A stretch of 64,000 nt of DNA from an uncultured Lachnospiraceae bacterium (GTDB lineage: Bacteria > Bacillota > Clostridia > Lachnospirales > Lachnospiraceae). Where the stretch lies: the NCBI GenBank assembly GCA_910585965.1, contig CAJUHH010000012.1:62001-126000 (forward strand), in the 5' to 3' direction. Both the position numbers and the translations under genes were made by a program. Under the pieces are notes generated by a model. That model was not told the DNA's origin. It was given only the letters and a program-made list of their open reading frames with translations, and did no database searches. Below, in pieces: positions 34,366 to 43,890 of this stretch; within the stretch, counting starts at the first letter, position 1, and every line of letters begins with the position of its first letter.

Positions 34366-35366
34366 TACATTTCCCTCCTTTTCAGGTTGTTTTTATCCAT
34401 GGTCCGCTGCGCCAGCACATTCAAGACCACTGCCACCAGAATGATCAACCCTTTGATTGCATTCTGCCAGAACTGGGACACGCCGATCAGCGGAAGCGCC
34501 TTGCCGATAATCGCAATCGCCAGCGACCCTAAAAATACGCCTGTCACGGAACCCCTGCCGCCGGTAAGGCTTACCCCTCCTACGACGCATGCCGCAATCA
34601 CGTCCATTTCGATGCCGGTCGCCATATCCCCCTGGGCCGATTTATAAAGCGAAGTCCAAAGGGCTCCGCCCAGCCCGCACAGGAATCCCATCAACGTGTA
34701 TACGCCGATTTTTACGTTTCCGATATTGATGCCGGAAACAGCGGCAGCTTCCGGATTGGAGCCTACTGCGTACACCCTGCGGCCGACCGTGGTCCATTTC
34801 ATCACCACATAAAAAATAATATAGCAATAGATTGTCACCGCAATCATATTGTTTACCAGCCCGAAGCCGAGGTATTTGGTCAAAGCAAAATTTTTGAAGC
34901 TGTCCGTAAACTGATAAGCCGCCACCCACTGGCTTTTGGCAATCAAATAAGTCAGACCCCTATAAATGTTCATAAATCCAAGCGTACATACGATCGGCGG
35001 AACCTTTCCTTTTGTAATCACCAGTCCGACCACCAGCCCGAGCCCTGCCCCGATCGCCATTGATATCAGGAAGGAAAGCGGCGTCGCTATCATATAATCC
35101 CTCATGATCAGCCCGGCCGCCATGCCGGAAAAAGCGAGAGTCGAACCGATGGAAATATCAATGCCCCCGGTAAGGAGCACGCACATCATCCCAAGCGCAA
35201 GAATAAATGTCACCGCATAATTGCGGAACATATCCTCCAATGTCACCGCTGTTAAAAAGGAGCTGTTCCTGATCTGAACAAATACACATAAAACAATTAA
35301 TACAATCACCAGGCTCATTTCGCGGGAGCCAGTGATTTTTTTCCAGTCGAATTTCTTCTTTTCCAT
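34365..35366 (-). CDS. Rhamnose ABC transporter permease
   Basis: About 333 residues from the ATG at 35366, with a GAGG site that overlaps the end of the ATPase gene; a longer open frame runs back into that gene without a start signal. BPD_transp_2 family: LLTGGIDISIGSTLAFSGMA, TKGKVPPIVCTLGFMNIYRG and EMDVIAACVVGGVSLTGGRG mark the conserved loops. It pairs with the following permease. The ATPase gene ends 11 nt before it. Confidence 0.9.
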   Translation of the reverse strand: MEKKKFDWKKITGSREMSLVIVLIVLCVFVQIRNSSFLTAVTLEDMFRNYAVTFILALGMMCVLLTGGIDISIGSTLAFSGMAAGLIMRDYMIATPLSFLISMAIGAGLGLVVGLVITKGKVPPIVCTLGFMNIYRGLTYLIAKSQWVAAYQFTDSFKNFALTKYLGFGLVNNMIAVTIYCYIIFYVVMKWTTVGRRVYAVGSNPEAAAVSGINIGNVKIGVYTLMGFLCGLGGALWTSLYKSAQGDMATGIEMDVIAACVVGGVSLTGGRGSVTGVFLGSLAIAIIGKALPLIGVSQFWQNAIKGLIILVAVVLNVLAQRTMDKNNLKRREM

Positions 35367-35377
35367 CCTTAGCCCTC

Positions 35378-36883
35378 CTAACCTTTTGCCACTTTCGGTG
35401 ATCGCGCCATCGCGAATTTCAAAATGGCTTCCTGTTCCGCTTCCCCGCGTTTTAATTCGCCAGTCACCCTTCCTTCGCACATAACCACGATTCGGTCCGA
35501 CATGCCGAGGATTTCCGGCATTTCCGAAGAAATCATAATAATCGCATAACCCTGCTTTGCCAGTTCGCCCATAATCTCATAGATTTCAGCCTTTGCCCCT
35601 ACGTCTACGCCTTTCGTCGGCTCATCCAGGATAATGACTTTCAAATCGGATGCCAGTATTTTCGCCACCACGATTTTCTGCTGGTTTCCGCCGGAAAGCG
35701 AACTCGCTTTATCAAAAATTGTAACCGCTTTCGTATCCACCCGTTCCGCCAGTTCCTTGGCTTTCGCGCGTTCTGCCTTTTCATCCGTCATCCCGTTCCT
35801 GCCCAGGCTCGCAATTTCCGTCAGAGTAATATTCCGTCCGATCCCCCAATCCAGAATCAGCCCCTGGTGCTGTCTGTCTTCCGGCAAAAGCCCGATGCCC
35901 TGGCGGAGCGCGTCGGAAGGATTTTTGACGGTAATCTCTTTGCCGTTTAAATACATTTTCCCGGAATCATAATGCTCCACCCCGTAAATCGTCTGCACCG
36001 TTTCCGTTCTGCCCGCTCCTACCAACCCGGTCAGCCCAAGGATTTCCCCTTTCCTAACGCTGAAGCTTACATCCTTGAAATAGCCCGTCCGGGTCAGGTT
36101 TTCCACACGGAGAACCTCTTCTCCGATTTCTACTTCCGGCTTCGGGTACATATCGCTGATTTCACGCCCTACCATCGCCTTGATCAAATCCGCATTGGTA
36201 ATTCCGTTCACGTCATAACTTCCGATATATTGGGAATCCCTGAATACGGTAACTCTTGTGGCCAGACGGTACATATCTTCAAACCGATGGGAAATGAAAA
36301 TAATGGAAGCTCCGTCATCCCTTAATTTTTCCGTAATTTTATAAAGCTGTTCCGACTCATTCTTTGTCAATGCCGCCGTCGGCTCATCCATAATGATGAT
36401 CCTTGCCTTCATGGAAATTGCCTTGGCGATCTCCACCATCTGCTGCTGCGCCACGGAAAGAGCCCCCATTTCCGCCGTCGAACGAAAATCCGCATTCAGC
36501 TCCTGCAGATAGGAATCCGCCAGGTCATTCATTTCCTTCCATTGAATCACGCCGCGCTTTTTTATTTCATGCCCCATAAAAATATTTTCCGTGACAGTCA
36601 GATGAGGATATGCCGTTACATGCTGGTATATCGCCGCAATACCGGCTTTCTGCGCGTCCTTCGGCCCCTTAAAATCCACCTTTTTTCCATCGAGATACAT
36701 CTCGCCCTCTTCTGCTTTATGTACGCCTGTGATCACTTTAATAAAGGTAGACTTGCCGGCTCCGTTCTCGCCCATCAGCGCATGGATTTCTCCCGGCTTT
36801 AGCTGGAAGCTCACGCGATCCAATGCTTTCACGCCAGGAAAAATCTTAGTAATACCTTTGAGTTCAAGCACATATTCTGACAA
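35378..36883 (-). CDS. rhaT: Rhamnose ABC transporter ATP-binding protein (two ABC domains)
   Basis: 501 residues with two ABC cassettes. The first has Walker A GENGAGKST, signature LSVAQQQMVEIAKA and Walker B IIIMDEPTAAL; the second has a degenerate Walker A (GLVGAGRTE), as usual for this family, with LSGGNQQKIVVAK and VIILDEPTKGVDVGAK. It begins at TTG (36883) with AAGGAGGAG 6 nt upstream. It powers uptake by the two permeases encoded next. Its stop is TAG, with an in-frame TAA three codons later. Confidence 0.92.
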   Translation of the reverse strand: MSEYVLELKGITKIFPGVKALDRVSFQLKPGEIHALMGENGAGKSTFIKVITGVHKAEEGEMYLDGKKVDFKGPKDAQKAGIAAIYQHVTAYPHLTVTENIFMGHEIKKRGVIQWKEMNDLADSYLQELNADFRSTAEMGALSVAQQQMVEIAKAISMKARIIIMDEPTAALTKNESEQLYKITEKLRDDGASIIFISHRFEDMYRLATRVTVFRDSQYIGSYDVNGITNADLIKAMVGREISDMYPKPEVEIGEEVLRVENLTRTGYFKDVSFSVRKGEILGLTGLVGAGRTETVQTIYGVEHYDSGKMYLNGKEITVKNPSDALRQGIGLLPEDRQHQGLILDWGIGRNITLTEIASLGRNGMTDEKAERAKAKELAERVDTKAVTIFDKASSLSGGNQQKIVVAKILASDLKVIILDEPTKGVDVGAKAEIYEIMGELAKQGYAIIMISSEMPEILGMSDRIVVMCEGRVTGELKRGEAEQEAILKFAMARSPKVAKG

Positions 36884-36946
36884 CTTTTTCTCCTCCTTCT
36901 TGCTTTATCGCTTAGTAGGAAAGATCTCATCCTCCCGCTTTCTTTC

Positions 36947-36976
36947 ATTATATTGTTTACACAGGCATACGAACAA
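36947..36976 (-). promoter_or_regulatory. Putative activator-dependent promoter of the rhamnose transport operon
   Basis: A good -10 box TATAAT (36947-36952, minus strand) lies 64 bp upstream of the TTG start. The -35 region (TTGTTC, 36971-36976) is poor, with an 18-bp spacer, which fits a promoter needing an AraC-type activator. Confidence 0.4.
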
Positions 36977-37056
36977 TCGTAATATTTTTGGATTTAGGGT
37001 AAATTTGTTTTATAGCCCCTGCATGCCAAAAACTGCCGAAGCTTCTGCGCCTGAAA

Positions 37057-37113
37057 GCCAAAAGGGGATGCCGCCTCTATGATTTTTATCATTGATGGGC
37101 ATCCCCTTTTGGC
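37057..37113. terminator. Long perfect hairpin between rhaA and the transport operon
   Basis: A perfect 16-bp stem (GCCAAAAGGGGATGCC, 37057-37072, paired with 37098-37113) encloses 25 nt with an inner ATCAT/ATGAT pairing. It starts 20 bp after the rhaA stop. There is no clean T-run on either side, so termination is likely but not certain; it could also act in mRNA stability. Confidence 0.6.
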
Positions 37114-37133
37114 ATTTCTCCGTCCGTCTTTCC

Positions 37134-38390
37134 TTATTTTCTCTTCAGAAGCACGTTTTCCTCATATTCTTTTACATCCGCAAACCAGTTCTCCCCGACC
37201 GGCACGCCGTTCCTCTCGCAGAACTGGTTCCAGACATCCCCGAACGGGTATGTCTTTAGTTCTTCCTGCTGCATCATCAGCTCTGTGAACCGCCCTTCGT
37301 CCTGCAATGCTTTCAGTTTTTTATTGGGGGAAAGCAATGCGTACAGCAATGCTTTCTGCATGTTGCGCATCCCGATCACCCATGCGGCGATACGGTTAAT
37401 GCTCGCGTCAAAATAATCCAATGCCAGCAATACGCGGCCGATCGCGTCATCTCTCACGATCTCCTTGGCGATTTCCTTCGTCTCGTCCTCAAAAAGCACG
37501 ACATGGTCGCTGTCCCAGCGAACCCCCCTTGTCACATGGAGCGCAATTTTGTCATTGAATAAAAGCATGGACGGAATCTTATCCGATACGACTTCCGTCG
37601 GATGATAATGACCGTTATCCAGCAGGCTGATAATACCGTTCTTTGCCGCATAGCTTAACGTAAACTCGCTGGAACCGACCGTATAAGATTCCATGCCAAT
37701 GCCGAAAACTTTCGATTCCAGGCAGACGAGAACCTTCTCCTTGTCATAAGGCATTGCCAGGATTTCATCCAGCGACTGTTTGAACCTGGCCCTCGGTCCG
37801 AGGCGGTCTGCCGGCACGTCTTTCATGCCGTCCGGGATCCATATGTTCATGGCACAGGGACTTCCCTGTTCCGTTGCCAGGTATTCGGAAATCCTGATAC
37901 ATGCCTTGCAGTGCTCTACCCAGAATTTCCGCACTTTTTCATCCGGGCTGGACAAGGTCAGCCCATCCTCCGCCATGGGATGGGAAAAACAGGTCGGGTT
38001 AAAATCAAAGGCAACGCCGTTCCTCTTGCCAAACTCCACCCATTTTGCAAAATGCTGCGGTTCCAGCTTATCCCTGTCCACCCGTTCTCCTTCTCCAAAA
38101 ACCGCATAGCATGCATGGAGATTGACTTTATGTTTTCCCGGAATCAGGCTCAACGCTTTTTCGATATCCGCCATCAGTTCTTCCGGCGTTCTTGCTTTCC
38201 CCGGATAATTGCCGGTTGTCTGGATCCCTCCCGTCAGAGGCCCGTCATGGTCAAACCCGATCACATCATCCCCCTGCCAGCAATGCATGGAAATCGGAAT
38301 ATTTTTTAAGGTTTCCAATGCCTCATCCGTATTCACCCCAAGCTTCCCATACTGCTCTTTTGCCGCTTCATATCTTTCTTTTCCTGTCAT
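37134..38390 (-). CDS. rhaA: L-rhamnose isomerase
   Basis: About 418 residues, full length for RhaA. Recognisable blocks: IPISMHCWQGDDVIGFDHDG near the start, LDFNPTCFSH-like (VAFDFNPTCFSHPMAEDG), IWIPDGMKDVPADR, and LLDNGHYHPTEVVSDKIPS with metal-binding residues. It converts L-rhamnose to L-rhamnulose in the cytoplasm. The ATG at 38390 has AAAGGAGG 7 nt upstream. It lies 87 bp downstream of rhaB on the same strand, probably as a rhaBA operon. Confidence 0.96.
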   Translation of the reverse strand: MTGKERYEAAKEQYGKLGVNTDEALETLKNIPISMHCWQGDDVIGFDHDGPLTGGIQTTGNYPGKARTPEELMADIEKALSLIPGKHKVNLHACYAVFGEGERVDRDKLEPQHFAKWVEFGKRNGVAFDFNPTCFSHPMAEDGLTLSSPDEKVRKFWVEHCKACIRISEYLATEQGSPCAMNIWIPDGMKDVPADRLGPRARFKQSLDEILAMPYDKEKVLVCLESKVFGIGMESYTVGSSEFTLSYAAKNGIISLLDNGHYHPTEVVSDKIPSMLLFNDKIALHVTRGVRWDSDHVVLFEDETKEIAKEIVRDDAIGRVLLALDYFDASINRIAAWVIGMRNMQKALLYALLSPNKKLKALQDEGRFTELMMQQEELKTYPFGDVWNQFCERNGVPVGENWFADVKEYEENVLLKRK

Positions 38391-38424
38391 TTCGCTTCCT
38401 CCTTTTTTCCTTTCCAATTCCTTT

Positions 38425-38505
38425 TATGCCTGATACTCTTTCACGATCTTTTACGGCCGGTATTCTTTCACTCTCTTCTATGGCCGGTATTCTTTCACGC
38501 CGAAC
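38425..38505. repeat. Three tandem 27-bp units covering the 3' end of rhaB
   Basis: Units start at 38425, 38452 and 38479. The third encodes the natural C-terminus of RhaB (GVKEYRP). The other two repeat VKEYRP and VKEYQA in the same frame after the stop. Each unit ends in a stop: TAG, then TAA, then TAA, nine codons apart. Confidence 0.85.
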
Positions 38506-39881
38506 GAATGGAAAATGCATTTCCTCGCATCCGCCAGGCCGCCCAGTTCGCCCGCTTCCATCATCTGCACGGCAAGATTCCCGATCGCAGTAGCTTCGCC
38601 TGGCCCGGCGTATACGATACGCCCGCTCTTTGCCGCCGTCAATTCATTCAAGTAAGCGGCGTTGGAACCTCCTCCCACGATATGGACCGCCCTATATTTC
38701 TTTCCCGTCAGGTTTTCCACATCCCGGAAGGCCTCCGCATAGCATTCTGCAAGGCTTTGATAAACTACCGTCGCAATCTGCCCTAATGTTTCCGGCTTTT
38801 TCTGCCCGGTTTTTTCACAATACGACTGAATCTCTTCCGTCATATTGTCCGGCGCAAGAAAACAATCATCGTTCACGTCCACCCGGGACGGAAAATCCTT
38901 TTCCGCCTCCGCCTGTTCGCATATCTCCGCAAAGGAATAAGCATCTTCAAACTCATGCCTTACCGACTGGATCATCCAAAGACCCATAATATTTTTTAAA
39001 TAACGGAAGCGGTAATCATAGCCGCCCTCGTTCGTGAAATTTTTATCCATGCTCTCTTTCGAACAGATCGGAGCCTTGATTTCCGTTCCCAGCAATGACC
39101 ATGTCCCCGAACTGATATAAAGGCTTTCCTCCTCCAGCGAAGGAACAGCCAGTACGGCAGAAGCCGTATCGTGGGAGGCAATCTGCATCACCCGACACTG
39201 GTAGCCGACTTCCTTTGCCACTTCTTCCCTCAAATCGCCCACAACCGTCCCCGGCATGGATAAGGGCTGAAAAATATGTTTCGGCAGGCTGAGCAGGCCG
39301 ATCAGTTCCCAGTCCCAGTCATTCGTTTCCACCGATACCAGCTGCCCCGTAGTGGCATTCGTATATTCACTCTTTTTCACGCCCGTCAGCACAAAATTAA
39401 AATAATCCGGCATCATCAGCAGACAGTCTGCCCGTTCCAACGTTTCCGGCTCCTGCGCCTTTGCCGCCGCCAGCTGGTAAATGGTATTAAAAATCTGTTT
39501 TTGTATCCCGTTCCTTTCATAAAGCCTCTCTAAGGGAATGCTGCGGTATACCTCCCCGTCCATCCCCCTTGTCCTGCTATCCCTGTAGCCATAGGTATTT
39601 CCTGCTATTTTCCCTTCCTTGTCCAGCAGCACATAATCCACGCCCCAGGTATCGATTCCCATGGTGGCGGGTATCTTTCCGCTCTCCCTGCATTTGCGCA
39701 TCCCGGCGATAATTTCCTTTTCCAGATGCTCCACGTCCCACAGAAGGTGGCCCTCCTTTCTAACCATTCCGTTTTCAAAGCGGTAAATTTCTTCCAGCAT
39801 CATCTGCCCTTCCTGCATACTTCCAAGAATGTGCCGCCCGCTGGATGCCCCGATATCCACCGCCAAAAAATAATCCCCCAT
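38478..39881 (-). CDS. rhaB: Rhamnulokinase
   Basis: About 467 residues, FGGY kinase family. N-terminal phosphate loop AVDIGASSGRHILGSM, substrate block MGIDTWGVDYVLLDKEG, ATP-site block YISSGTWSLLGTEI and late VHIVGGGSNAAYLNELTA. It phosphorylates L-rhamnulose to rhamnulose-1-phosphate. The aldolase for the next step is not in the window. The ATG at 39881 has GGAGG 5 nt upstream. The gene ends in TAG within a triplicated 27-bp sequence. It is divergent from the AraC regulator gene and first in the rhaBA operon. Confidence 0.95.
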   Translation of the reverse strand: MGDYFLAVDIGASSGRHILGSMQEGQMMLEEIYRFENGMVRKEGHLLWDVEHLEKEIIAGMRKCRESGKIPATMGIDTWGVDYVLLDKEGKIAGNTYGYRDSRTRGMDGEVYRSIPLERLYERNGIQKQIFNTIYQLAAAKAQEPETLERADCLLMMPDYFNFVLTGVKKSEYTNATTGQLVSVETNDWDWELIGLLSLPKHIFQPLSMPGTVVGDLREEVAKEVGYQCRVMQIASHDTASAVLAVPSLEEESLYISSGTWSLLGTEIKAPICSKESMDKNFTNEGGYDYRFRYLKNIMGLWMIQSVRHEFEDAYSFAEICEQAEAEKDFPSRVDVNDDCFLAPDNMTEEIQSYCEKTGQKKPETLGQIATVVYQSLAECYAEAFRDVENLTGKKYRAVHIVGGGSNAAYLNELTAAKSGRIVYAGPGEATAIGNLAVQMMEAGELGGLADARKCIFHSFGVKEYRP

Positions 39882-39942
39882 AGGTTCCTCCTTTCCCTGT
39901 CTTGTTTCCTGCATCTATTGTAGCCATTCCCCCATCATAATG

Positions 39943-39975
39943 TAAGGACGGAGTTTGCCCAATTTACCGTCCTTA
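39943..39975. promoter_or_regulatory. Inverted repeat between rhaB and its AraC regulator
   Basis: TAAGGACGG (39943-39951) and CCGTCCTTA (39967-39975) form a perfect 9-bp inverted repeat with a 15-nt gap, in the 165-bp divergent region. It is a likely operator for the adjacent AraC protein; it might also be a weak hairpin. Confidence 0.6.
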
Positions 39976-40046
39976 TTTGCAACACCGAATATTTTATGCT
40001 ACACTGGAGAAAAAACAGGGATGAACAACCCTATATAGGAGAAACT

Positions 40047-41027
40047 ATGATTGAAACAAATCTGCTGCAACACTTAAAAAAAATCTCCGAAGAGGAAAAA
40101 CTCCTTCTCTCCGGAGAAAAAAACGTCCAAAAAAGTCTTTATACCAACGATCCCGAATTTGTAGTGGACAGCCGGAAAATGCTTACATCGGGGAAGCTGA
40201 TCGATATCCGCCCCCATACCCGTTTCGTACACTTCCCTGCCCACAAACATAATTATATTGAAATGATCTATATGTGCAGCGGTACCACCACCCATATCAT
40301 CAACGGCTCTTCCCGCCTGACGCTGGATACTGGCGAACTGCTTCTGCTCAACCCGAATACTACCCACGAAATCCTCCCCGCAGGCATGGATGATATTGCC
40401 GTGAACTTCATTATCCTTCCTGAGTTTTTTGACCGCGTCCTCGTCATGCTGGAGGAAGAAAACACGCTGAGGGACTTCCTGATCGGCGCGCTGAAAACGG
40501 ATAAAAATGTAACTCCTTATCTTCATTTCCAGTCCATCGATATTCTTCCGGTGCAAAACCTGGCAGAAAACCTCGTCTGGTCTCTGGCAAACAGTCAGCC
40601 TAACCGGCGCAATATCAATCAGACGACTATGGGTCTGCTCTTCCTTCATCTCCTGAACCATACGGACAGGATCAATATGCATGATTCCGGCCAATACGAG
40701 CAGCATCTCGTGTTTACCATCCTACAGTATATTGACCATAATTATCTGACGGCAACTTTGGACGAAATATCCAGGCAGCTTCACATCCCTGCCTATTCCG
40801 TCAGCAAAATTATTAAAAAACATGCCGGGCATACCTTTAAGCAACTCTTGCAGATGAAGCGCCTGCACCAGGCGGCTTTTCTGCTTTCCACGACCACGCT
40901 TCCCGTAGAAGATATCATTGCTCTTACGGGATATGATAATACCAGCTATTTCCATCGGATCTTCCGGGAATATTACCATATGACGCCGCGCGTTTACCGT
41001 CTTCAGTCCTCTTCTCCCGCCAGATAA
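40047..41027 (+). CDS. AraC-family regulator of rhamnose genes (RhaR/RhaS-like)
   Basis: About 326 residues from the ATG at 40047, with AGGAG 7 nt upstream. N-terminal cupin domain (FVHFPAHKHNYIEMIYMCSG, then LLLLNPNTTHEILPAG). C-terminal AraC domain: LDEISRQLHIPAYSVSKII and VEDIIALTGYDNTSYFHRIF. Divergent from rhaB with a perfect inverted repeat between them, so it probably activates rhaBA and the transport operon in response to rhamnose. Its 3' end overlaps the convergent lacI-type gene by 25 bp. Confidence 0.88.
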   Translation: MIETNLLQHLKKISEEEKLLLSGEKNVQKSLYTNDPEFVVDSRKMLTSGKLIDIRPHTRFVHFPAHKHNYIEMIYMCSGTTTHIINGSSRLTLDTGELLLLNPNTTHEILPAGMDDIAVNFIILPEFFDRVLVMLEEENTLRDFLIGALKTDKNVTPYLHFQSIDILPVQNLAENLVWSLANSQPNRRNINQTTMGLLFLHLLNHTDRINMHDSGQYEQHLVFTILQYIDHNYLTATLDEISRQLHIPAYSVSKIIKKHAGHTFKQLLQMKRLHQAAFLLSTTTLPVEDIIALTGYDNTSYFHRIFREYYHMTPRVYRLQSSSPAR

Positions 41028-41980
41028 TAACCCAATTTGATTTCCTTCAGATCGGTTTCCCCTTGGCGCAGAATCTCCATCAGCATCTGCGCCGCCAGTT
41101 CCCCGCTCTTTTCATAAGAATAATGCACGGTGGGGAGGGGCGGATCCATAACTCCTGCCAGGTCGGAATCCCCCTGCCCCGCCACCATAACTTGTTCCGG
41201 AACCTTTATCCCTCGGTCGCGCAGATACTTTACCGCGCCGGCGGCCATCGTATCAGTCGCGCAGACGATCCCGTCCAAATCTTTGCATTTTTCCAGCAGT
41301 TCTCCTGCCTTTTCATAGCCGGAAGAAACGGTGAATGCGGCAATCACATAATTTTCCGCCAGTTCCTCTGCCCCTTTTCCGCGCACGGCATCCCGAAATC
41401 CCTCGTACCTCTGCTCCCCCACCGCCTTGTCCTGAAAAATTGCCCCGATGTAGCCCAGCCTTTTTCTTCCTTTTTCCAGCATACGGACAGTGAGGTCATA
41501 AGAGGCATGGTAATCATCATGGTACACACAGCAACAGCCGGAAATCTGCTGGCCGACGACCACCGTCGGAACAGACATATTCTTTAATGTTTTTTTGTGC
41601 TCCGCCGTCAGGACAGTCGCCACCAGCACCACGCCGTCCACCTGCTTGTCTCGGAATGTATCCAGATATTCCAGCTCCTTCTTCGGATCATTCTGCGTAA
41701 CAGCAAGAAGCATCTGGTATCCGTTTGCATTTAATATAGAAAGAATCCCTTCCGCAACCCTTCCGATGGACGCAGAAGCGATCTTCGGCACGATCACGCC
41801 GATCAGTTTTGTTTTCTTTGTACGCAGCGTCTGCGCCTGCACCGAAGGGCGGTAGCCCGTTTCCTCCACCACCCTGCGGATCCGCTCCTTTTTTTCTTCC
41901 GAAATATATCCATCATTGAAGTAACGGGAAACTGCCGCGCTGGACACCCCCGCCCGTTTCGCAATCTCTGCTATATTCAT
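41003..41980 (-). CDS. LacI-family repressor of the PTS/GH13 operon
   Basis: 325 residues. N-terminal helix-turn-helix and hinge (IAEIAKRAGVSSAAVSRYFN, then EETGYRPSVQAQTLRT), followed by a periplasmic-binding-like sensor (LIGVIVPKIASASIGRVAEG). It resembles sucrose-type regulators. It is the last gene of the HAD-PTS-GH13-lacI operon, 32 nt after the GH13 gene. Two LacI/cre-like sites 100 bp apart flank the operon promoter, so autoregulation by DNA looping is likely. The inducer is not known. Confidence 0.9.
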   Translation of the reverse strand: MNIAEIAKRAGVSSAAVSRYFNDGYISEEKKERIRRVVEETGYRPSVQAQTLRTKKTKLIGVIVPKIASASIGRVAEGILSILNANGYQMLLAVTQNDPKKELEYLDTFRDKQVDGVVLVATVLTAEHKKTLKNMSVPTVVVGQQISGCCCVYHDDYHASYDLTVRMLEKGRKRLGYIGAIFQDKAVGEQRYEGFRDAVRGKGAEELAENYVIAAFTVSSGYEKAGELLEKCKDLDGIVCATDTMAAGAVKYLRDRGIKVPEQVMVAGQGDSDLAGVMDPPLPTVHYSYEKSGELAAQMLMEILRQGETDLKEIKLGYYLAGEED

Positions 41981-42012
41981 TCCTTACCTCTTTACGGCTT
42001 TCCTGTTTCCTT

Positions 42013-43857
42013 TTACATTTTTTTCAAGTAATAAAAACCATAAGCCGGTATATCGACTCCGGCGGCCTTCCTTTTTTCTCCCGAAACCAAATCCACATAA
42101 TCGCCGTCCGTCTCATTGATCCATGCCGTCTTATCGAATTCGCTGAAGTTAAACAAGCCGATCACCTTTTCCCCCTCCAGATACCGGCCGATGCATAGTA
42201 CGGAAGGATCCCATGTCTCAATCGTCCACGTATCTGCCGTGGACATGAATACCTTTTCTTCTTTCCTGATCTTCTCCAGCTGTTCCAGCCCATGGAAAAT
42301 CTTCGCCTCCACCGTATCCGGCTTTGAAATATTTTCCGCCAGCGTCCAGTTCATCGCGCCCCGGTGGATATATCTGGAATCCGCCGCCTTGTTCGGGTCT
42401 TCTTTATACGTATAGTCGTTGACCTGCCCGATCTCATCGCCGCCGTACAGCACAGGAATCCCGGACTGCATAAACATATAGGCATGAAGCGTGATATCCA
42501 TCCGCACCGCCTTTTCCATCGCCTCTTCATCCTGCTCAAACCCGGCCTTTTCCACGCCACACATGGAAGCGGTAGTTCCACAGAACCTGGCATCGCCGGT
42601 AATGGGATCCGCATTATACAGTTCCCCCCTGCTGTTGCTGTTCCCAGCATAACCTTGGAAATAATCATTCAAATATTTTTTATGGGATCTCTCCCCGATC
42701 CCCTCCGTCATCAAAGTCCCGTAATCCAGCCCCCAACCGATATCGTCATGGCAGCGGAGGTAATTTAAAAATACATAATCTTTCGGCAGGGAATTGACAA
42801 TATCGAGCTGCTTTTTCAAAAGACGTACGTCCCTCGTTGCCACCGTATGCCAGGTAGTCGCCATAGTGGTTACATTATAAAGCATATGGCATTCCGGTTT
42901 TTCCACCGTGCCAAAATAAGGAACTACTTTCTCCGGCTCCATCACGACCTCGCCCAGCAGAAGGATGCCCGGGCATACGATCTCGCCGATCATGCGCATC
43001 ATGCGCACGATCGTATGCACCTGGGGAAGATTACGACAGGAGGTATTCAGTTCCTTCCATATATATGGCACAGCATCGATCCTGATAATATCGATGCCCT
43101 GGTTTGCCAGGTAAAGGAAGTTGTACATCATCTCGTTAAAAACTCTCGGGTTCTTATAATTCAGATCCCACTGGTACGGATAAAAAGTCGTCATGACAAA
43201 CTTTCCTTCCTCCGCCAGCCATGTGAAATTCCCAGGAGCGGTAGTGGGAAATACCTGGGGCACCGTCTGCTCATAAAGCGAAGGAATATAAGAATTATCA
43301 AAGAAAAAATAACGGCTCATATACTCCCCGTCCCCCTGGCGGGCTTTTTTCGCCCACTCATGGTCTTCCGAAGTATGGTTCATCACAAAATCCATGCAGA
43401 CATTGATGCCTTTTTTGTGGCAGGCTTCCGTCAAATCCGCCAGATCTTCCATTGTTCCCAGTTCCTTCTGCACTTTTCGGAAATCCGAAACGGCATAACC
43501 GCCGTCGGAACGGCCCTTCGGCGTTTCCAAAAAAGGCATCAGATGTATGTAGTTCACGTTGCACTGCTCGATATAATCCAGCCTGGACTGCACGCCTTTC
43601 ATATTCCCCGCAAAATTATCGATATAGAACATCATCCCAAGCATATCGTTCCGTTTATACCAGTTCGGATTGGCTTCCCTTTTTTTGTCCTGGGCTTTCA
43701 GGTCTTTATTGCGCTCTCTGTAAAACTCTTCCATCCTGTCGCACAGTTCGGCAAACATAGAGCCGTTGTCATACAGCTCCATATAAAGCCAGCGCAGTTC
43801 ATCGAAATGTTTTTGGAACCGATTTTCATAAATCTTCTTTGCAGCGTCCGTTTTCAC
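42013..43857 (-). CDS. GH13 amylosucrase/sucrose hydrolase-like enzyme
   Basis: 614 residues. A helical N-terminal extension of about 75 residues, as in amylosucrases, precedes the GH13 barrel. Catalytic residues are in place: nucleophile Asp261 (IRIDAVPYIW), acid/base Glu303 (LLGEVVM) and Asp371 (RCHDDIGW), with DFVMNHTS earlier. No signal peptide, so it acts in the cytoplasm. It starts at GTG with AAGGAGG 8 nt upstream, 33 nt after the PTS gene. Family members cleave unphosphorylated sucrose; see the finding on how that fits a PTS. Confidence 0.85.
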   Translation of the reverse strand: MKTDAAKKIYENRFQKHFDELRWLYMELYDNGSMFAELCDRMEEFYRERNKDLKAQDKKREANPNWYKRNDMLGMMFYIDNFAGNMKGVQSRLDYIEQCNVNYIHLMPFLETPKGRSDGGYAVSDFRKVQKELGTMEDLADLTEACHKKGINVCMDFVMNHTSEDHEWAKKARQGDGEYMSRYFFFDNSYIPSLYEQTVPQVFPTTAPGNFTWLAEEGKFVMTTFYPYQWDLNYKNPRVFNEMMYNFLYLANQGIDIIRIDAVPYIWKELNTSCRNLPQVHTIVRMMRMIGEIVCPGILLLGEVVMEPEKVVPYFGTVEKPECHMLYNVTTMATTWHTVATRDVRLLKKQLDIVNSLPKDYVFLNYLRCHDDIGWGLDYGTLMTEGIGERSHKKYLNDYFQGYAGNSNSRGELYNADPITGDARFCGTTASMCGVEKAGFEQDEEAMEKAVRMDITLHAYMFMQSGIPVLYGGDEIGQVNDYTYKEDPNKAADSRYIHRGAMNWTLAENISKPDTVEAKIFHGLEQLEKIRKEEKVFMSTADTWTIETWDPSVLCIGRYLEGEKVIGLFNFSEFDKTAWINETDGDYVDLVSGEKRKAAGVDIPAYGFYYLKKM

Positions 43858-43890
43858 CTTGTTTTCCTCCTTAAAAATGAATTTCTGCTT

